Assembly (NCBI GenBank): GCA_947177515.1
Contig: CAMWUU010000145.1
Location: forward strand, 1-8,105
Source of the DNA: an uncultured Lachnospiraceae bacterium
Lineage (GTDB): Bacteria; Bacillota; Clostridia; Lachnospirales; Lachnospiraceae
Direction of reading: 5' to 3'
Length of the DNA stretch: 8,105 nucleotides
The notes under the pieces were generated by a model. That model saw nothing but the letters and a program-made list of their open reading frames with translations, was not told the origin of the DNA and did not search any database. A program made the position numbers and the translations under genes. Shown in pieces: positions 1 to 5,927 of this stretch (its first letter is position 1; every line of letters starts with the position of its first letter).

Positions 1-94
1 GAAGCAATTAGGGCAGGGATGCCGTTTGTGATGGCGGCCATGTAATCGGGGCTTGGGATTTTTAGCGTGAACAAAGGATGGGAAGTTCAATGTC

Positions 95-128
95 AAAAGG
101 CTCCCTTTTCCTTATGGAAGAGGGAGCC
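95..128 (-). terminator. Rho-independent terminator downstream of ATPase remnant
   Basis: Bases 99-110 and 117-128 form a 12-bp stem with one G-U pair around a 6-base loop. Read on the minus strand, the stem is followed directly by four T residues (95-98 on the plus strand). The plus-strand side has no T-tract, so termination of minus-strand transcription is the better reading. It lies 68 bp beyond the stop codon of the decayed ATPase gene and was probably its original terminator. Confidence 0.65.
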
Positions 129-195
129 ACCCTTAATAAGATTTAGTTGGAAACTATTTTTTTGTTTTATCTTTGTTGGGATGTCCTATATTCCA

Positions 196-492
196 TTATA
201 GAACCTCCATATCCGTTACGACAGCAGTTTGAAGTAAATCATCCGAGTATCGATATAAATGACTTCTTGTACTATTTTTATCAAGACGATAAAAACAAAA
301 CGAAGAATTTCGACCTGATTGTTTTATTCCATCCACAGTTCCAACAATGCACTCATAACTATGTGTAGTAGCTATAATTTGACAATCATTTTCGTGAGCT
401 GTCTGCGCAATTATTTCCCATAACTTAGGAAATACAGGGTAGTGGAAATCTGTTATCAAATTTATTTTTTTACCTTTTGCAGCAAAGTCATT
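196..492 (-). pseudogene. C-terminal remnant of an AAA/ABC-type ATPase
   Basis: The open frame reads from just after an in-frame TAA (493-495) to a TAA at 196-198. It gives about 98 residues that match only the C-terminal end of AAA_15/AAA_21-like ATPases. The segment KLWEIIAQTAHENDCQII is followed by ATTHSYE, the H-loop (switch) region, and then by the usual tail ending near MEVL. Family members have a Walker B core of the type LIDEIENGxHYS before this point. Here the frame reads NLITDFHYP, so the acidic Walker B residues appear deleted. No Walker A motif or signature is present, and upstream DNA gives no continuing homologous frame that I can see. The only in-frame start is a TTG (457-459) with no good ribosome binding site. 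A functional ATPase is therefore ruled out. The alternative, a small genuine protein, is unlikely. Confidence 0.75.
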
Positions 493-640
493 TTAAAGTG
501 GGGATAAAGTCACGTTGCCCAGTTTAAAAATTCTTCCAATTCACAAAAAATTTGATAAAACAGGTAAGAGAAGCATGTAATCATGAAAAGACGGGAAGAT
601 GTATCATTTTGGAATTCCAATCTAATACATATTCCAACAG

Positions 641-686
641 AAAAATAAGGGGAAAGGGGCTGCCGCAATTTGCGGCAGCCCCTTTC
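641..686 (-). terminator. Strong Rho-independent terminator of the GH127 gene
   Basis: Bases 652-668 and 670-686 are perfectly complementary (17 bp, one-base centre, G+C-rich core GGGGCTGCCGC). On the minus strand the stem is followed by CCCCTTA and then TTTTT (641-645). It begins 8 bases past the GH127 stop codon. The T-run is slightly displaced from the stem, but stem strength and position make this the clear end of the GH127 transcript. Confidence 0.85.
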
Positions 687-693
687 ACATGGA

Positions 694-2832
694 TTACATA
701 CTTCTTACCCAGACCGTCATCTCACCCTCACCCCGATTATTCCACATATAATATGGCAGGAACGTAAGCTGGCATTTTGTAAGTTTTACTGGTTGATAAA
801 CATGGTACAATTTAGCCCCTTCCTCCGCTTTTTCCTCCCGGTATCCATTTGCTGTAATCGACGGCGCACCAAGAATTCCATCCGGCATAATCTTAAAATC
901 AGGGTGCGCGCAGTCAAGCCGCAGCAAGTGCAAATTATTTTTGTTGTCCGCCTCTTCCAGACAGTATACCATTGGTCCATATGTCACAGCTACTTTTCCT
1001 ATATCCTCACGGACGGATGGGTTCGCCGCAATAATACGGATAGTCATCGGGAAATCAAGATTAATATCCGTATTGCCCGACCAGGTGCCAGTTAAGTACA
1101 GATAGCCATCCGAAACACTAGCAAAAGAAGCGCCTGTCGTTTCAGCAATCTTTGTAAGAATTGCATCCGGGGCGGAAATATTTGCTTTATTTCCAAAACC
1201 TTCCAATGTATCGCCGGTTCCATCGCAAAGTGCTACTTTCGTAGTAGTCACCCCGTTTATCGTACATTCCGTAGCCCAGTCCGGCAGGCGGAGTGCAAGG
1301 GTCATTCCAACAGGCGTATCAGTGTTTACGGCAACCGTAACCTTTCCATCATAAGGGAAGCCAGATACAATCCGAATCGAAACCTCTTTTTCCCCAACCT
1401 TCTTTTTCAGTTCACATCCCATATATAAATGTACAAAAAGTGTATCTTCCCTTTCTGTGCAGGCGTAGGAGGCAATGGAACTAACCAGTCTTGCAATATT
1501 TGGCGGACAGCATGCACAGCCAAACCATTTCTGGCGAACCGGTTTTACATGGAATTTGCGTTCGTCCTTATGGCAGGCCTCTGGCAGTACCTCAAGCGGA
1601 TTAACATAGAAAAAGCTTTTTCCGTCAAGTGCCATGCCACTTAAAACGCCGTTGAAAAGTTCACGTTCCATAACATTGGCGTAGCGTGCGTCCGGTTTGA
1701 TCTGCAACATGCGGCGGGCGAAAAATACCATGCCGATTGAAGCGCAGGTTTCCGCATAAGCCATATCATTCGGAAGATCATAAGCATAGGTGAATGCTTC
1801 GCCGTGGTTAGTCGAGCCGATGCCGCCCGTAATATACATTTTCTTGTTTACGATATTATCCCAGAGCGTTTCACACGCGGCAAGCAGGGATTCATCCCCC
1901 GTCAGACGGGCGATATCCGCCATGCCGGAGTAGAGATAGACAGCGCGCACCGCGTGTCCAACCGCCTCAGTCTGTTCCCGTACCGGAAGATGTGCCTGGT
2001 GATAAAAATGGCGCAGTGGGGCATCGCCCGGCTTCGGTGTGAATTTATGGTCAACTTCACTGTCAAAATAATAAGGCTGCCTGCCGCGCCCGTCAATAAA
2101 AAAGCGGCTCAAATTTAAATATCGTTCCTCGCCCGTTGCGTGGTAAAGACGCACCAGAGCCATCTCTGCGATCTCATGCCCCGGATACCCCTTGCATTTA
2201 CCTTCCTCTGGACCAAAATGGGAATCAATATAATCCGCGAAACGACAGGCAGTTTTTAAAAGTTTATCCTTTCCAGTTGCCTCATAATAGGCAACCGCGC
2301 CCTCGGTAAGATGGCCAAAGCAATACAGTTCATGGTTATCGCGCAGGTTAGAAAAAATCTTTTTCTGGTCATTGATTATATAGAAAGTATCTAAATAGCC
2401 ATTGTCAAGCTGCGCGGCGCACACCACATCAATCGCGTCGTCCGCAAGTTGTTCTAAGGCAGCATCCGGATGCTGGGTCAGGGAGTAAGCCACCGCTTCC
2501 ACCCATTTGGTAAAATCCGTATCCTGGAACAAAAAGCCGTAAAAACGTTCCTCGCGGTTGTTGATATCCTCCGGCACAAGGTTAAAATTGGATGTTGTCC
2601 AAACAGGCTGTTCATAGGATGGATTTGCCCTTTTGCGTGCGTTTAAGTCCGCAGCAAGCTTATAATTCTTCATACAAAAGCTTGGCGCAGCTCCCGGCAC
2701 ATTGTCATTAAGGGCATCCCACTGGTAGGGAATCACCTTAGTACGGACAAGTTCCATCTCGTTTTTCCAAAAATTGTCAGTCACCTTGATATCCCGCAGG
2801 GAAAGCGGGTCGCTGAATTTCTTTGCATCCAT
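694..2832 (-). CDS. GH127 beta-L-arabinofuranosidase (DUF1680 family)
   Basis: This 712-residue protein has no signal peptide and is probably cytoplasmic. It belongs to glycoside hydrolase family 127 (HypBA1-like), zinc-dependent retaining enzymes that release L-arabinofuranose from short beta-linked arabino-oligosaccharides. The alpha/alpha-barrel part spans about residues 1-450 and beta-sandwich domains follow. Active-site residues line up by spacing with HypBA1. Glu345 in GEAFT corresponds to acid/base Glu322. Glu361 and Cys363 in AETCAS correspond to zinc ligands Glu338 and Cys340. Cys441-Cys442 in CACCPPNIAR correspond to nucleophile Cys417 and ligand Cys418. All are present, so activity is expected, although the exact glycosidic substrate cannot be read from sequence. 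The ATG at 2830-2832 is preceded by AGAAAGGA with 10-base spacing. The C-terminal region has about 30 residues more than usual near residues 530-575. The gene is monocistronic as seen here, with no linked sugar transporter. Imported oligosaccharide must then come from another locus. Confidence 0.93.
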   Translation of the reverse strand: MDAKKFSDPLSLRDIKVTDNFWKNEMELVRTKVIPYQWDALNDNVPGAAPSFCMKNYKLAADLNARKRANPSYEQPVWTTSNFNLVPEDINNREERFYGFLFQDTDFTKWVEAVAYSLTQHPDAALEQLADDAIDVVCAAQLDNGYLDTFYIINDQKKIFSNLRDNHELYCFGHLTEGAVAYYEATGKDKLLKTACRFADYIDSHFGPEEGKCKGYPGHEIAEMALVRLYHATGEERYLNLSRFFIDGRGRQPYYFDSEVDHKFTPKPGDAPLRHFYHQAHLPVREQTEAVGHAVRAVYLYSGMADIARLTGDESLLAACETLWDNIVNKKMYITGGIGSTNHGEAFTYAYDLPNDMAYAETCASIGMVFFARRMLQIKPDARYANVMERELFNGVLSGMALDGKSFFYVNPLEVLPEACHKDERKFHVKPVRQKWFGCACCPPNIARLVSSIASYACTEREDTLFVHLYMGCELKKKVGEKEVSIRIVSGFPYDGKVTVAVNTDTPVGMTLALRLPDWATECTINGVTTTKVALCDGTGDTLEGFGNKANISAPDAILTKIAETTGASFASVSDGYLYLTGTWSGNTDINLDFPMTIRIIAANPSVREDIGKVAVTYGPMVYCLEEADNKNNLHLLRLDCAHPDFKIMPDGILGAPSITANGYREEKAEEGAKLYHVYQPVKLTKCQLTFLPYYMWNNRGEGEMTVWVRSM

Positions 2833-2842
2833 AATAATGTAA

Positions 2843-2850
2843 TCCTTTCT
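2843..2850 (-). promoter_or_regulatory. Ribosome binding site of the GH127 gene
   Basis: The minus strand reads AGAAAGGA here, ending 10 bases before the ATG at 2830-2832. It supports the chosen start, since no other upstream in-frame start has a comparable site. Confidence 0.7.
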
Positions 2851-2853
2851 TAA

Positions 2854-2866
2854 ATAGCACTGCTAT
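2854..2866. promoter_or_regulatory. Operator-like palindrome in the GH127 leader
   Basis: ATAGCA-C-TGCTAT is a perfect 6-1-6 palindrome between the predicted -10 box and the ribosome binding site of the GH127 gene. It would sit about 10-20 bases after the transcription start, a common position for a repressor operator. A one-base centre makes it a poor RNA hairpin, which favours DNA binding. It does not match a catabolite-response (cre) consensus, and no regulator gene is in the window. The function is inferred. Confidence 0.35.
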
Positions 2867-2882
2867 CCTTTCCTACACCGGG

Positions 2883-2911
2883 ATTATAAATGTCTGTAGC
2901 ATTTTTTTATA
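2883..2911 (-). promoter_or_regulatory. Probable promoter of the GH127 gene
   Basis: A perfect -10 box, TATAAT on the minus strand, lies at 2883-2888, about 50 bases before the start codon. The -35 position (around 2905-2911, AT-only) is a poor match to TTGACA. This suggests a promoter that depends on an activator, as is common for sugar-utilisation genes. Short inverted arms CTACA (2873-2877) and TGTAG (2895-2899) flank the -10 box and could be a protein site. Confidence 0.5.
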
Positions 2912-3028
2912 TGTAGATTGGTTGGGATGGCAGGGGCTGAAATTATTTATTCCTGGTTTATTATAAAGGAAAAAAATGAGAAAAACAAGTGGGGGAATAA
3001 GTTTGAAAGGTAAAAAAATAAGTTTCCA

Positions 3029-3057
3029 TTGTAATGCAGGGAAGCTTCCGGTATAAT
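3029..3057 (+). promoter_or_regulatory. Strong sigma-A-type promoter of the ATPase gene
   Basis: The -35 box TTGTAA (3029-3034) and the perfect -10 box TATAAT (3052-3057) are separated by the ideal 17 bases. Transcription would start near 3063-3066, which places the 5' end of the mRNA exactly at the inverted repeat that follows and gives a leader of about 170 bases before the ATPase ATG. Confidence 0.7.
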
Positions 3058-3062
3058 AGAAT

Positions 3063-3164
3063 TATACTGCAGACCGTCAGGATTTACAGTAAAGCCTCTG
3101 GCAAAGCACCTGCCTGACGGTCTGCAGTCGGGTTGCCCTGTAAATTTAACTGGTGCGCAGTATA
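3063..3164 (+). other. Structured leader element with 15-bp perfect inverted repeat
   Basis: CTGCAGACCGTCAGG (3067-3081) is perfectly complementary to 3113-3127, enclosing 31 bases. The loop contains two smaller hairpins (TTTAC-A-GTAAA and GCC-TCT-GGC). Two alternative pairings exist. TATACTGC (3063-3070) can pair with GCAGTATA (3157-3164), which competes with the main stem. ATTTACAG (3082-3089) can pair with CTGTAAAT (3138-3145). No T-tract follows, so it is not an intrinsic terminator. It matches no riboswitch class I recognise. It may be a cis-acting RNA, a small RNA, or a palindromic DNA element; the sequence alone cannot decide. Confidence 0.5.
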
Positions 3165-3180
3165 GATTGGGATAAAAAGG

Positions 3181-3243
3181 ATGGATAAAATTCTGATTGG
3201 TATATCCGCTGAAGCGGACTGGGGGAATAGATATGGGATATGA
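3181..3243 (+). CDS. Possible 20-residue leader peptide
   Basis: A short frame ATG...TGA encodes MDKILIGISAEADWGNRYGI. Its stop codon overlaps the ATPase start: the ATPase ATG is at 3233 and the small frame ends at 3243. Such overlap would allow translational coupling. A GGGA (3169-3172) lies 8 bases before its ATG, which is only a weak ribosome binding site. Small size and lack of a recognisable family keep this uncertain, and it may be a chance frame. Confidence 0.25.
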   Translation: MDKILIGISAEADWGNRYGI

Positions 3244-4564
3244 GGACAAATTATATATTTTAATGCAGGAATTAAACCGGGCAGTGAAAAAGGAACTGAT
3301 CACGCGTGCCGCGATGGAGCGTGTGTTGGCACCATTAGCCGGGATGAATGAAAAACTGCAGGATTCTTATGCGGAAGAAATGATTCCGGTGCTGCGCACA
3401 AGCGGCGATGAAGAAGAGGTACTGGTGCGCATGCAGCTTTGCATCCAGTTAATTTCAGAGGGTGCAGTTATGGAAGGAGGGGACGGGCGGCAAAAAGGAG
3501 GTGGGAAAAAAAAGATAGAGAGGGAAAATTCCGAAGAAAAGGGAAGCCGCAAAACGAAAATAGTCGCATCCCGGACGAAGCGAAAGGAGGATGGGAAAAT
3601 AGCAGCGGGGCAGTTCTCTTCGGGGTTGGACAGGTTAGGGAATGAAGAGGAAGATGATACTGGTATTTATCTCTATCGTTTTACTTTGCCTATTGATAAT
3701 GAGGAGGAAATGTATCAAGACCAGGCGTGGCAGAATGGGGGGAAATTCGGCTATGTGGACAATGCCTATCCCTGCGGAATTTTTGACAGAAAAAAACTTT
3801 CGGAAATTATCTTTTCCAAAATAACCATATTCTATGGAGGGAACGGTTCTGGAAAAAGCACGCTGTTAAACCTGATTGCAGGCCGGCTAAACCTCAATCG
3901 GGTTGCGCCTTATAATTCGGGGGAGATTTTTGACCGTTACCGGGAAGAGTGCAGATATGAACTTGGACATGACGAGGAGGGATTTGCGCTCCGGATACCT
4001 TCGGGCAGCCGGATTATTACAAGTGACGATGTGTTTGACTATATGCTTGCGATGCGCACGCGTAATGAGGAGATTGCCGGGGGCAAACAGGCGGCGCGGG
4101 AGGAGTATGCAAAATTAAAGTACGGGGAAAGTGTGAAATTTAAGAGCATGGACGATTACGATACCATGCGCCAACAGATACTGGCGCGCTCACGCTCCGT
4201 ATCGAGGCGGCAGTTTATCCGGCGCACAGCGGGAGAGGAGGTGGAACTTGGCAGCAACGGGGAAACAGCACTTGCGTATTTTGAAAGGAAGATCAAGACA
4301 AAGACCCTCTACTGTCTGGACGAACCGGAAAACAGTCTTTCCCCCGCAATGCAGCTTGAGCTGGTGAAACTTTTGGAAAAGAGGGCGGGGGAAGAAGAAT
4401 GTCAGTTTATTATGGCAACGCATTCGCCGTTTCTGTTGGCCATGCAGGGAGCGAAGGTATATAATCTGGATGCTTGCCCAGCGCAGGTCTGTCCTTGGTG
4501 GGAACTTGAGAATGTGCGGATTTACTATGAATTTTTCAGGGAGCATGGGGCGCTGTTTTTCTGA
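3233..4564 (+). CDS. SNGETAL-type AAA/ABC ATPase with N-terminal extension
   Basis: The likely product has 443 residues. The ATG at 3233 is preceded by GGGGGA at good spacing; an upstream TTG at 3197 has no binding site. The C-terminal part is a complete soluble ABC/AAA ATPase: Walker A GGNGSGKST (residues 202-210), variant signature SNGETAL (341-347), Walker B LYCLDEPENS (359-368) and switch histidine His397 in MATHSPFLL. All ATP-binding and hydrolysis motifs are intact. The conserved segments ITSDDVFDYML and WELENVRIYYEFF are typical of a clostridial ATPase family of unknown role. Relatives, as I recall them, start near the YLYRFTLP segment (about residue 146). Here a helical domain (about 1-80) and a Lys/Glu-rich linker (about 82-140) precede it. 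The protein has no transmembrane segment and no Toprim domain, so it is neither a classical transporter ATPase nor an OLD nuclease. The substrate is unknown. ATPases of this general type occur in DNA-related and defence systems, but no partner gene is present here. Confidence 0.85.
   Translation: MGYEDKLYILMQELNRAVKKELITRAAMERVLAPLAGMNEKLQDSYAEEMIPVLRTSGDEEEVLVRMQLCIQLISEGAVMEGGDGRQKGGGKKKIERENSEEKGSRKTKIVASRTKRKEDGKIAAGQFSSGLDRLGNEEEDDTGIYLYRFTLPIDNEEEMYQDQAWQNGGKFGYVDNAYPCGIFDRKKLSEIIFSKITIFYGGNGSGKSTLLNLIAGRLNLNRVAPYNSGEIFDRYREECRYELGHDEEGFALRIPSGSRIITSDDVFDYMLAMRTRNEEIAGGKQAAREEYAKLKYGESVKFKSMDDYDTMRQQILARSRSVSRRQFIRRTAGEEVELGSNGETALAYFERKIKTKTLYCLDEPENSLSPAMQLELVKLLEKRAGEEECQFIMATHSPFLLAMQGAKVYNLDACPAQVCPWWELENVRIYYEFFREHGALFF
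3496..3514 (+). other. Shine-Dalgarno plus A AAA AAG slippery site inside the ATPase gene
   Basis: AGGAGGT (3496-3502) is followed 5 bases later by an in-frame A AAA AAG heptamer (3508-3514), part of an A8 run. This heptamer is the one used for programmed -1 frameshifting in E. coli dnaX, where an upstream Shine-Dalgarno sequence stimulates slippage. A -1 shift would give a 137-residue product made of the N-terminal domain and a 43-residue tail ending at 3645. No strong downstream stem-loop is visible and the spacing is shorter than in dnaX, so the use of the site is unproven. Confidence 0.35.
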
Positions 4565-4708
4565 AAATTAGACATTTATGTTGGATGGAAAATAATGGAA
4601 TAAAATAGATGGTGGTTTTACGTGGGGCATGAATAAGTGCGGGAAAAAAGTTCATACTAAACCAGATAAAAGGGAAAAATAAACGGTTTTAGTGCGGTAT
4701 ATATGCGC

Positions 4709-4713
4709 AGAGG
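4709..4713 (+). promoter_or_regulatory. Ribosome binding site deciding the AI-2E start
   Basis: AGAGG lies 7 bases before the ATG at 4721. The two earlier in-frame ATG codons (4703 and 4715) either precede this site or abut it, and neither has a site of its own. The start at 4721 is therefore preferred. Confidence 0.6.
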
Positions 4714-4720
4714 TATGGAC

Positions 4721-5803
4721 ATGGACTTTTTAAAAGATGAGAAAATAAAATCAGGCTTGTGTTTTTTGTTGGCAGCAGGGGCGGTATACCTGGCATTCCG
4801 TTTCTTGCTGCCACTTGTTTTGCCTTTTGTGGTGGCGGGGCTTTTTGCCATGCTTCTTTATCCGGCTGTCCGCTTTTTGCACCGGAAATTGAAATTGCCT
4901 GTTTTTGTAGCAGGGGCATTTGTGCTTCTTACTTTTTTATGTTTGCTTTTGATGGCAGTCTTTTCAGTGGGACAAATGCTTTTAACACAGATGGTCGCAT
5001 TTTTTCAGAATTTTGAAACCTATGAGCGCTATCTGACTGAGCAGGTGGACGGGCTGTGCATTGGCTGCGACCGACTGCTTAGATTGGAGCGGGGTACAGT
5101 GATGGGAGTGCTTTCTTCCGCGATGGAAGTATTAATGGAGCGCATCCAGACAGATATCCTGCCGGCGCTCACTGCCAAAACATTGAAATTTGCCGCAGGT
5201 ACAGCAGCAATCCTTGGTACTGTTCTGATAATTATTGTTTCGACTCTTATGGTAATCAAAGATATGGAGAAATATCGGCAGGATTACCGAAAACTTTGCG
5301 AATCAAAGTATCTGGGAGGGCTGCTTGGGAGTTTGAGAGGCGGCGGCGCGGCCTATCTGAAAACCCAGCTTCTGCTTCTGGCGCTGATTGCGGCGGTATT
5401 ATCGGCAGGATTTTTTATCCTGCGCAATCCGTACGCTTTGCTGCTGGGCGTGGCCATTGCGATTTTTGATGCATTCCCGGTGCTTGGCAGCGGCCTGATC
5501 CTGGTGCCATGGGCACTGATCCGATTGTTTGCCGAGAGTTACACACAGGCCATTGTCCTATTTTTAATGTTTTTAATCTGCCAGGTATTACGCGAATTCC
5601 TTGAACCGAAGCTTCTTGGGGGGAAGCTTGGCATCCGTCCGGTAACAATGATGCTTGCAATCTATGCGGGAGTAAAGCTGTTTGGAGTTTCGGGAGTCTT
5701 TTTGGGGCCGATCGGGCTTCTTTTTATCAAGGGGATTGTGGAGCAGACAGGAAGTTGGATGGGGGGAGGAATAATGGAAATGCCAGAGGGGGAAGAAGAA
5801 TAA
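4721..5803 (+). CDS. AI-2E/YtvI family polytopic membrane protein
   Basis: This 360-residue integral membrane protein belongs to the AI-2E transporter family (PF01594). Two hydrophobic segments lie near residues 13-50 and a third near 60-85. An extracytoplasmic-type soluble stretch follows (about 90-150). The C-terminal half has several more helices. Family hallmarks are FDAFPVLGSG (249-258) followed by the VPWALI segment, EPKLLGGKLGIRP (295-307), and a last helix with VKLFGVSGVFLGPIGLLF. These resemble Bacillus YtvI, a membrane protein whose gene is expressed in sporulation. Other family members export autoinducer-2 or act as ion antiporters, so the substrate cannot be assigned. Length matches the family (about 340-380). 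The tail ends in an acidic PEGEEE. It lies 156 bp after the ATPase gene, with no obvious terminator between them. Read-through from the ATPase promoter is possible, but a functional link is not shown. Confidence 0.88.
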   Translation: MDFLKDEKIKSGLCFLLAAGAVYLAFRFLLPLVLPFVVAGLFAMLLYPAVRFLHRKLKLPVFVAGAFVLLTFLCLLLMAVFSVGQMLLTQMVAFFQNFETYERYLTEQVDGLCIGCDRLLRLERGTVMGVLSSAMEVLMERIQTDILPALTAKTLKFAAGTAAILGTVLIIIVSTLMVIKDMEKYRQDYRKLCESKYLGGLLGSLRGGGAAYLKTQLLLLALIAAVLSAGFFILRNPYALLLGVAIAIFDAFPVLGSGLILVPWALIRLFAESYTQAIVLFLMFLICQVLREFLEPKLLGGKLGIRPVTMMLAIYAGVKLFGVSGVFLGPIGLLFIKGIVEQTGSWMGGGIMEMPEGEEE

Positions 5804-5834
5804 AAGGATTGCTGGATTGTTCCTGATAAAATTC

Positions 5835-5863
5835 TTTACAGGATGTATAAAAAATGGTATGAT
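5835..5863 (+). promoter_or_regulatory. Promoter of the LRR lipoprotein gene
   Basis: TTTACA (5835-5840) and TATGAT (5858-5863) are separated by 17 bases, with an extended -10 TG at 5855-5856. Both boxes match five of six consensus positions. The predicted start is near 5870, giving a leader of about 58 bases. It implies that the lipoprotein gene is transcribed independently of the membrane-protein gene. Confidence 0.7.
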
Positions 5864-5912
5864 AGAGGAAAGAGTCCATTGCAGGATTAGTGAGATGCTA
5901 TACAGTTTGGGA

Positions 5913-5920
5913 AAAGGAGG
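5913..5920 (+). promoter_or_regulatory. Ribosome binding site of the LRR lipoprotein gene
   Basis: AAAGGAGG lies 7 bases before the ATG at 5928-5930 and is a near-perfect Shine-Dalgarno sequence. The frame is open further upstream to 5817, but starting there would bury the signal peptide behind 37 residues and lie ahead of the predicted promoter. Confidence 0.85.
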
Positions 5921-5927
5921 GGCGAAT

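Larger units (their letters stand above)
2833..3232. other. Divergent intergenic region, 400 bp
   Basis: This non-coding stretch separates the leftward GH127 gene from the rightward ATPase gene. The GH127 promoter and palindrome are at 2843-2911. The ATPase promoter is at 3029-3057 and its structured leader begins near 3063. Between them, 2912-3028 is AT-rich and shows no gene or clear repeat. The only minus-strand open frame through it (2947-3303) lacks protein-like character and crosses the promoter and the ATPase start, so it is not called. Confidence 0.7.

Noticed and set aside
1..45. Plus-strand frame ending EAIRAGMPFVMAAM at a TAA, possibly the 3' end of a gene entering from the left.
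   Set aside because: Only 14 residues, no recognisable family, and the minus strand reads an equally protein-like peptide over the same bases.
1..92. Minus-strand frame (HPLFTLKIPSPDYMAAITNG...) running off the left edge.
   Set aside because: No ribosome binding site at its ATG, too short to assign, and it overlaps the weak repeat block.
480..650. Further ATPase fragments or a small protein between the remnant and the GH127 terminator.
   Set aside because: All frames are short and interrupted, and none continues the ATPase homology upstream of the Walker B region.
3064..3127. Inverted repeat considered as an intrinsic terminator or an IS terminal repeat.
   Set aside because: No T-tract follows on either strand, the loop is 31 bases, and no transposase or target-site duplication is nearby.
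3197..3232. Upstream TTG start of the ATPase adding 12 residues.
   Set aside because: No ribosome binding site, whereas the ATG at 3233 has GGGGGA at proper spacing.
2947..3303. Minus-strand 118-residue frame across the intergenic region.
   Set aside because: It covers the ATPase promoter, the structured leader and the ATPase start, is rich in Phe, Ser and Pro without a domain, and has no plausible binding site.
3233..5803. ATPase and AI-2E membrane protein as an ABC transporter pair or two-gene defence system.
   Set aside because: The ATPase has a variant SNGETAL signature unlike transporter ATPases, AI-2E proteins are not ABC permeases, and the genes are separated by 156 bp. No evidence of joint function.
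5817..5927. N-terminal 37-residue extension of the lipoprotein.
   Set aside because: The signal peptide, AAAGGAGG site and promoter all place the start at 5928.
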